9,763 bases of DNA from Bacteroidales bacterium (GTDB lineage: Bacteria > Bacteroidota > Bacteroidia > Bacteroidales > VadinHA17): NCBI GenBank assembly GCA_016936695.1, contig JAFGXK010000220.1:1-9763 (forward strand), read 5' to 3'. Both the position numbers and the translations under genes were made by a program. Under the pieces are notes generated by a model, which saw nothing but the letters and a program-made list of their open reading frames with translations, did no database searches and was not told where the DNA came from. Of this stretch, positions 5,859 to 9,763 are shown in pieces (position 1 is the stretch's first letter; each line of letters begins with the position of its first letter).

Positions 5859-6656
5859 CTAGAAATCAGAATAGTCAGTCGGGTGAAGAAGGTATGGAAG
5901 AGCTTTGATTACCGTGTTTGCATATTCCTCTTTCACTCTCATGGCCTGCCAGTCGGGGTGTTTTGAAAACTCCGCCCAATGTTCCTTTTGCGACTGCATG
6001 TTCTCATATGTTGTCATGTACATAAGCCTTGGCCTTTGGCTTCCTATGATAACCTGTCCGTAGAAAACAGCATTCGCTCCGATCTTTTCGAACACGGCCA
6101 TTTCTCCTCCTTCATTGAACATATGGATCTTCTTAGTCGCTTTTTCTTCAGTCCAGCTTCCATAGCTCCTCAGTTCATATATTCTTTCCGACCGCGGGGT
6201 TGAAAATGAAGGCGGCCTGAATTCAGGCATAAATGCGAAGGCTTTCATTAAAACACTTTCATACCTTGAGAAGGGCGGATCGTTATAAGGTGCATCAAGA
6301 AACTCCTTTCCTGCCTCTTTGTAAACGGCATCGCTTTCAAGCCTGGTAAAAACCTGATCGAACTGATCCATGGTTTTATATGGAACGAAAACATATACCA
6401 TTTTCCCGAAAGCAGTATCCGTTTCAATCGGTTTGAAGACTCCTACAGAAGGTATGCCTGCCCTGTGCATAGCCGGAATATAGGCATCTTTAAGGTATCT
6501 GTCGAACACGGCATTCTTACCCGGATCTGTCAGACGGTAAATTTTGAGTTCATAGAACATTTGCTTTTCGGGCGGGGCGGCAGAAGAGGAGAGTGTGAGG
6601 AAACAAATGATTGCGGCTGCTGTCAATCCCTTAAAATACAGGCTCAATTTCTTCAT
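5859..6656 (-). CDS. Exported NIPSNAP family protein
   Basis: The 265-residue product begins with a Sec-type signal peptide: MKK, a hydrophobic stretch of about residues 8-24, and an SSSAA region suitable for cleavage near residues 26-27. Two tandem NIPSNAP-like (dimeric alpha/beta barrel, ferredoxin-like) modules follow. The first begins with FYELKIYRL (34-42) and the second with IYELRSYGSWTEEKA (159-173), the latter ending in a stretch rich in aromatic residues with HWAEFSKHPDWQAMR (226-240), typical of the family. The biochemical role of bacterial secreted NIPSNAP proteins is not known. It is the last gene of a minus-strand operon, 31 bases after the DUF6807 gene, and its TAG stop is close to the terminator shared with trpB. 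Its link with sugar-related neighbours is contextual only. Confidence 0.88.
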   Translation of the reverse strand: MKKLSLYFKGLTAAAIICFLTLSSSAAPPEKQMFYELKIYRLTDPGKNAVFDRYLKDAYIPAMHRAGIPSVGVFKPIETDTAFGKMVYVFVPYKTMDQFDQVFTRLESDAVYKEAGKEFLDAPYNDPPFSRYESVLMKAFAFMPEFRPPSFSTPRSERIYELRSYGSWTEEKATKKIHMFNEGGEMAVFEKIGANAVFYGQVIIGSQRPRLMYMTTYENMQSQKEHWAEFSKHPDWQAMRVKEEYANTVIKALPYLLHPTDYSDF

Positions 6657-6687
6657 ATTATTATTTATTAATCATTTACGAATAGTA

Positions 6688-7779
6688 TCAATATAACTTT
6701 GAAAACTTTTTGAATATCTTGTTTGCCTCTTTGGCTGTCACTTCAGTTCCGGCTTTTACATAAAACCTATGCCGGAACGTAAGTGATTCTCCTTTAGCAA
6801 GTTTCCATTCCATCTTCTCTTGTTTAGGATCATAGGAATTTTGTCCGAGGTTGTTAACTGAAAAGAGGCCGTAACCCCTTGCATGTGCGTATGAAGGGTA
6901 ACCCGGGTTATCGGGGTGATCGAATATTCCGAAAGTGACCAGGGCATTATCCTTCGTACCTGAAAGCAGAACCCAGTTGTTTCTTGTGCCCCATACTTCA
7001 TCGCCTTTAAGTCCCTGGCTCGAGGTATACATCCCGGTGACTCCGGTATTATCGGTGGCCTTTACCGTGGTGGGAATACCCTTGTCGTCGGTGAAAACCA
7101 GCGATTCATTTGAGGGCATCTCAAAGGCACGGTCCACTCTTATGGCAAATAGTCCCTCCTTATTATCGGCAATCTTCACCTGACCATTAACCGCAGTCAG
7201 GGTTGAAATATGATCCATTGTCCTCGAAGCCGCGTCACCTGAGAAGATGTACCGGACGTTCTCGAGCAGGATTGTGTTCCCCTTGTTATCCTTCCATTCG
7301 CAAACAACCTCCAGCACTCCTTTTTTCCCGTTATCAGCCCTTACGAATTTCTGGACCGTAATATGTCCGTACGAATCCTTTCTGTCAGCAGGAATTGCAG
7401 AGGAATTATTCCAGAAATCAAGCCCGTTGATACTGCCATGATTGAACCACAAGCCTACCTGGTGAGGGTGATCGATTCTTTCACCTTTTCTTGGCTCAAT
7501 GGGATAACCCCTTGTAATCACGGAACCGTTGGGAGCAATAACAGGATAGAGGAAAGGTTTTTCCAGATCGGCCGGGTAGCGGAATGAAGTGAACAGTGAA
7601 CCGTCGATATATACATCCACCTTGTTCTGGTCATTCACCTTTTCGAGCCGTACACCTTTTTCAGCAGGCGATTGTGCAACTATTCCAAGGCTGGTTGCAA
7701 GGATAAGCACCTTGACCAGAAAAAATGTTGCCACAAGGCCCGGAATCCTTGATCTATTTAACTTTATCTTCATAGCCAT
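6688..7779 (-). CDS. DUF6807 ('PmoA family') exported protein
   Basis: The 363-residue product has a basic N-terminus followed by a hydrophobic segment (about residues 13-34) ending in GIVAQ, consistent with a signal peptide; there is no lipobox Cys. The mature part shows the conserved DUF6807 core: KPFLYPV (74-80), TRGYP (89-93), and a His-rich segment with DHPHQ (103-107), GLWFNHG (109-115), NG and DFWN (121-124). The C-terminal half has the regular beta-strand character of a jelly-roll-like domain. Databases often name such proteins PmoA/methane oxygenase, but this soluble, exported protein is not the membrane subunit of particulate methane monooxygenase. The family is commonly near Gfo/Idh/MocA oxidoreductases and sugar genes, which fits here: only 4 bases separate it from the upstream oxidoreductase stop. 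ATG codons at 7779 and 7773 are both possible starts. Function is unproven. Confidence 0.88.
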   Translation of the reverse strand: MAMKIKLNRSRIPGLVATFFLVKVLILATSLGIVAQSPAEKGVRLEKVNDQNKVDVYIDGSLFTSFRYPADLEKPFLYPVIAPNGSVITRGYPIEPRKGERIDHPHQVGLWFNHGSINGLDFWNNSSAIPADRKDSYGHITVQKFVRADNGKKGVLEVVCEWKDNKGNTILLENVRYIFSGDAASRTMDHISTLTAVNGQVKIADNKEGLFAIRVDRAFEMPSNESLVFTDDKGIPTTVKATDNTGVTGMYTSSQGLKGDEVWGTRNNWVLLSGTKDNALVTFGIFDHPDNPGYPSYAHARGYGLFSVNNLGQNSYDPKQEKMEWKLAKGESLTFRHRFYVKAGTEVTAKEANKIFKKFSKLY

Positions 7780-7783
7780 TCAA

Positions 7784-9115
7784 TTAATATTGAAATACTT
7801 TACCTCCGGCCATAACTTCCTGGGTTGCCTCATCGAAAGTGGCCTTCTCCCCAGTTCTAAGACCTGCGGTACACATTATGTTTGCTATCGAATGATTATA
7901 TCCGGCAACAGCGTCGGCATTCGGTTTCTTACGGCTGCGGACACATTCCATCCAGTTTCTCACATGAGCGGTTGTCATGGGATCACCGCCTGTATTGGCT
8001 GCAGTCTCTACTCTAATTGAAGGAAGCTCGAAAGGTTCAAGAAGGTTTTCGCTCATGTTCATAGCTTTTGCGTCTCTGGCAGCAAGTCCTCCCTCTGGTG
8101 TTACCCTGTTTGTATCAAGGTTCATCATACCTCCATTCGAGTAGTAAAGCTCCTTGGTGCCTCCGGCGCCGTTTGTGAATCTCGATGAATAAACAACCTG
8201 GAATCCGGAATTCGGATCAGCCGGATCGCCGTAGTCAAAGACCGCGGTCATAGTATCGAAGTTGGTACGGCCGTCCTTCCACAGGTAAATACCACCGTTG
8301 GCTGCAACGCTTCTAGGGTGGGCCAGTTTCGTGAACCAGTGCACAGTATCGATCTGGTGAGCCATCCATTGTCCCGGTATTCCAGATGAATATGGCCAGA
8401 AGAGTCTGAACTCAAGATATTTTCTCGGATCGAAGGCTGCTGCAGGACGGTTCATCTGGTAACGTTTCCAGTCGGTATCAGCTTCTTTCAGCATCGGAAC
8501 CACCCCGGGCCTTCTCCACCTGCCCGGCTGATTCACGTTCCATGTCATTTCAACCATCACTATCTTGCCGAATTTCCCCGAATTAATATATTCGTTCGCA
8601 GCAATATAGTTGCCTGCGCTTCTCCTCTGTGAACCGATCTGGACTATTTTTCCTGTTTTCTGCACTGCTTTGAGTGCAACCCTTGCGTCGGCCATGGTTT
8701 CGGCAAATGGTTTTTCCACGTAGGCATCCCTTCCTGCCTCAACGGCTTCTGCACAATGAAGAGCATGCTGGAAATCTGCCGTGCTAATAAACACTGCGTC
8801 CGTATCATCCTTGCTGTAAAGCTCTTCGTTGTTCCTGGCAAGCCGGAGACTTATCCCCTGAGCTTTATAGAAGGCATCAGCATCTTCCCTGCGCCTGCTC
8901 CAGAGATCGGAGATTGCGGTAAATTCAAAATTCAGTTCTTTTGCCAGAGACAGGAATGCTGGTGAAAGTGCACCCCTGAACCTGTCTGAATAGCCCACTA
9001 TCCCTACCCGTATCCTGTCGTTCGCTCCCAGAACACGGGAATAGCTCCTGGCGCCCAACGTCAGACCGGCTGCTCCAAGTGCTGTTTTTTGTATAAATTC
9101 CCGGCGTGTTGTCAT
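7784..9115 (-). CDS. Gfo/Idh/MocA family oxidoreductase with Tat signal
   Basis: NAD(P)-dependent oxidoreductase of the glucose-fructose oxidoreductase / inositol dehydrogenase family, 443 residues. The N-terminus carries a twin-arginine signal, RREFIQK (4-10) followed by a hydrophobic AlaGly-rich stretch (11-22), so it is probably exported folded with its cofactor to the periplasm. The Rossmann domain begins RIRVGIVGYSDR (34-43 and on; the usual GxGxxG is reduced to GIVG). The family EKP motif with catalytic Lys is at 134-136 (YVEKPFAET), and HQIDTVHW (253-260) provides the typical active-site Asp/His pair. The C-terminal domain is a beta-sheet substrate-binding domain. Such proteins act on sugars, glycosides or cyclitols; the substrate cannot be told from sequence. 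It is the first gene of a three-gene minus-strand operon and diverges from a GH31 gene 276 bases away, suggesting carbohydrate processing. Confidence 0.92.
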   Translation of the reverse strand: MTTRREFIQKTALGAAGLTLGARSYSRVLGANDRIRVGIVGYSDRFRGALSPAFLSLAKELNFEFTAISDLWSRRREDADAFYKAQGISLRLARNNEELYSKDDTDAVFISTADFQHALHCAEAVEAGRDAYVEKPFAETMADARVALKAVQKTGKIVQIGSQRRSAGNYIAANEYINSGKFGKIVMVEMTWNVNQPGRWRRPGVVPMLKEADTDWKRYQMNRPAAAFDPRKYLEFRLFWPYSSGIPGQWMAHQIDTVHWFTKLAHPRSVAANGGIYLWKDGRTNFDTMTAVFDYGDPADPNSGFQVVYSSRFTNGAGGTKELYYSNGGMMNLDTNRVTPEGGLAARDAKAMNMSENLLEPFELPSIRVETAANTGGDPMTTAHVRNWMECVRSRKKPNADAVAGYNHSIANIMCTAGLRTGEKATFDEATQEVMAGGKVFQY

Positions 9116-9255
9116 ACTATCTTTGTATTTGTTAAAGGTAAACTTATATTATAATCAAGTAAAAATAAATTAAATAGTAATCATCCTGTTATTTAATCGA
9201 GCTTTTTTCTATTTTCAAATCATAAAATCCTTTAAATCAAATCTCTTATGAAACC

Positions 9256-9336
9256 CATATGATTGACCACAATCACAAACACGATAAGAATATTATTTTC
9301 AACCGAGCTTGCGAGCTCGACGAAGTCAATCATGTG
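9256..9336. repeat. Nested inverted repeat upstream of GH31 gene
   Basis: CATATGATTGAC (9256-9267) pairs with GTCAATCATGTG (9325-9336) over 12 positions with one G-T. Inside lies a perfect small hairpin, CGAGCT (9304-9309), loop TGCG, AGCTCG (9314-9319). The left side of the loop contains CAATCACAAACAC (9270-9282), which resembles the heptamer repeat ahead of tyrA. It ends 55 bases before the GH31 start. It could be a regulator-binding site, a structured 5' untranslated region, or a short interspersed repeat. Confidence 0.6.
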
Positions 9337-9342
9337 CGTTTC

Positions 9343-9358
9343 CCTGTCTGACGACAGG
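9343..9358. repeat. Short palindrome CCTGTC-TGAC-GACAGG
   Basis: A perfect 6-bp stem with a TGAC tetraloop, 33 bases before the GH31 ATG and 6 bases after the larger inverted repeat. It is the same design (6-bp stem, 4-base loop) as the hairpin at 9304-9319. No T-run follows on either strand, so it is not an intrinsic terminator. It may act in the GH31 leader transcript or be part of an interspersed palindrome. Confidence 0.55.
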
Positions 9359-9391
9359 CAGCCATCATACCATTAAAATCAAAATTATATT

Positions 9392-9763
9392 ATGAAGAAA
9401 GAACTTATTTTCCTGACAATAATAATGTTTGTAGCTTATTTTACAGACAGCTATGCCAATGAACAGGGACCGGTATGGCAGGAGGTTGCACCGGGAGTGT
9501 GGAAAATGACTGTCGGGACGCCCGATGCCCTCGACCTTTTTAAAGCGGCAGATATAAAGCCCGCAGAAGCTGCTCTTGCCAGGATGGGCTCACCTGAATT
9601 TCCTCTGGAATCAGGAAAAATAGATGCTATGACCTATAAGGGTGAAACATATCTCAGGTTCCCTCTGGAGAAAGATGAAAAGATTTTCGGATTCGGACTT
9701 AATTTCAAAACCATATATCAGAGAGGAAAAATTCTCAATCTGCATGTGGACCATTATGGAGAA
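9392..9763 (+). CDS. Glycoside hydrolase family 31 protein, N-terminal part (3' cut by window)
   Basis: The frame runs from ATG 9392 to the last base without a stop, giving 124 residues; the catalytic domain lies beyond the window. Residues 1-22 are a signal peptide (MKKE, hydrophobic LIFLTIIMFVAYF, cleavage expected after SYA), so the enzyme is exported. The rest looks like the N-terminal beta-sandwich of GH31: PLEKDEKIFGFG (about 92-103) then LNFKTIYQRGK and LNLHVDHYG (about 115-123), the segment that precedes the (beta/alpha)8 barrel in alpha-glucosidase and alpha-xylosidase relatives. GH31 enzymes cleave alpha-linked glucose, xylose or galactose; specificity cannot be judged from this part. 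It diverges from the Tat-exported oxidoreductase operon. There is no Shine-Dalgarno site. Confidence 0.82.
   Translation, partial: MKKELIFLTIIMFVAYFTDSYANEQGPVWQEVAPGVWKMTVGTPDALDLFKAADIKPAEAALARMGSPEFPLESGKIDAMTYKGETYLRFPLEKDEKIFGFGLNFKTIYQRGKILNLHVDHYGE

Larger units (their letters stand above)
9116..9391. other. Divergent intergenic region between Gfo/Idh/MocA and GH31 genes
   Basis: AT-rich next to the oxidoreductase start, with two structured repeats nearer the GH31 gene (described separately). It must hold promoters in both directions, but I find no full TTTG / TAnnTTTG pair on either strand. A near match on the minus strand, TAAGTTTA, is the complement of 9139-9146, 24 bases from the oxidoreductase start. 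No small gene is supported. Confidence 0.5.

Noticed and set aside
7589..8020. Plus-strand 143-codon frame across the DUF6807/oxidoreductase junction
   Set aside because: It is antisense to the N-terminus of one confident gene and the C-terminus of another, with no recognisable domain.

Overview
This window looks like chromosome from a member of the Bacteroidota, probably a Bacteroidales/Marinilabiliales-type organism. The main reasons are the near absence of Shine-Dalgarno sites ahead of the genes, a sequence matching the TTTG / TAnnTTTG promoter used by the Bacteroidota primary sigma factor, the fusion of a DAHP synthase to a C-terminal chorismate mutase, and the secreted NIPSNAP, DUF6807, Tat-exported Gfo/Idh/MocA and GH31 proteins common in that phylum. 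The assignment is from gene content and sequence style only; no marker RNA is present.

Left part (1-4048, + strand): a tight aromatic amino acid operon. It holds the 3' part of a PLP aminotransferase, prephenate dehydrogenase (tyrA), a bifunctional DAHP synthase/chorismate mutase, and EPSP synthase (aroA). The last three are separated by only 11 and 13 bases. Together they supply the first committed step of the shikimate pathway, the EPSP step, the chorismate to prephenate step, and the final oxidation and transamination towards tyrosine or phenylalanine. A heptamer tandem repeat fills the space between the aminotransferase and tyrA.

Middle (4049-5846, + strand): a 352-base gap leads into a stand-alone TrpB2-type tryptophan synthase beta chain. 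The gap holds what reads as a complete ribosome-mediated tryptophan attenuator. It has a Bacteroidota-type promoter, a 16-codon leader peptide with two Trp codons (W-S-W), a hairpin overlapping the end of the leader reading frame, a competing antiterminator pairing, and a perfect 12-bp intrinsic terminator 38 bases before trpB. This is the most interesting element in the window. A strong 13-bp terminator follows trpB and is probably shared with the convergent operon.

Right part (5859-9763): a minus-strand three-gene operon, transcribed as Gfo/Idh/MocA oxidoreductase, DUF6807 protein, NIPSNAP protein. All three carry export signals. A plus-strand GH31 glycoside hydrolase, cut off by the window end, diverges from it. 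This looks like a carbohydrate-related accessory cluster unconnected with the aromatic genes. The 276-base divergent gap contains a nested inverted repeat and a second small hairpin.
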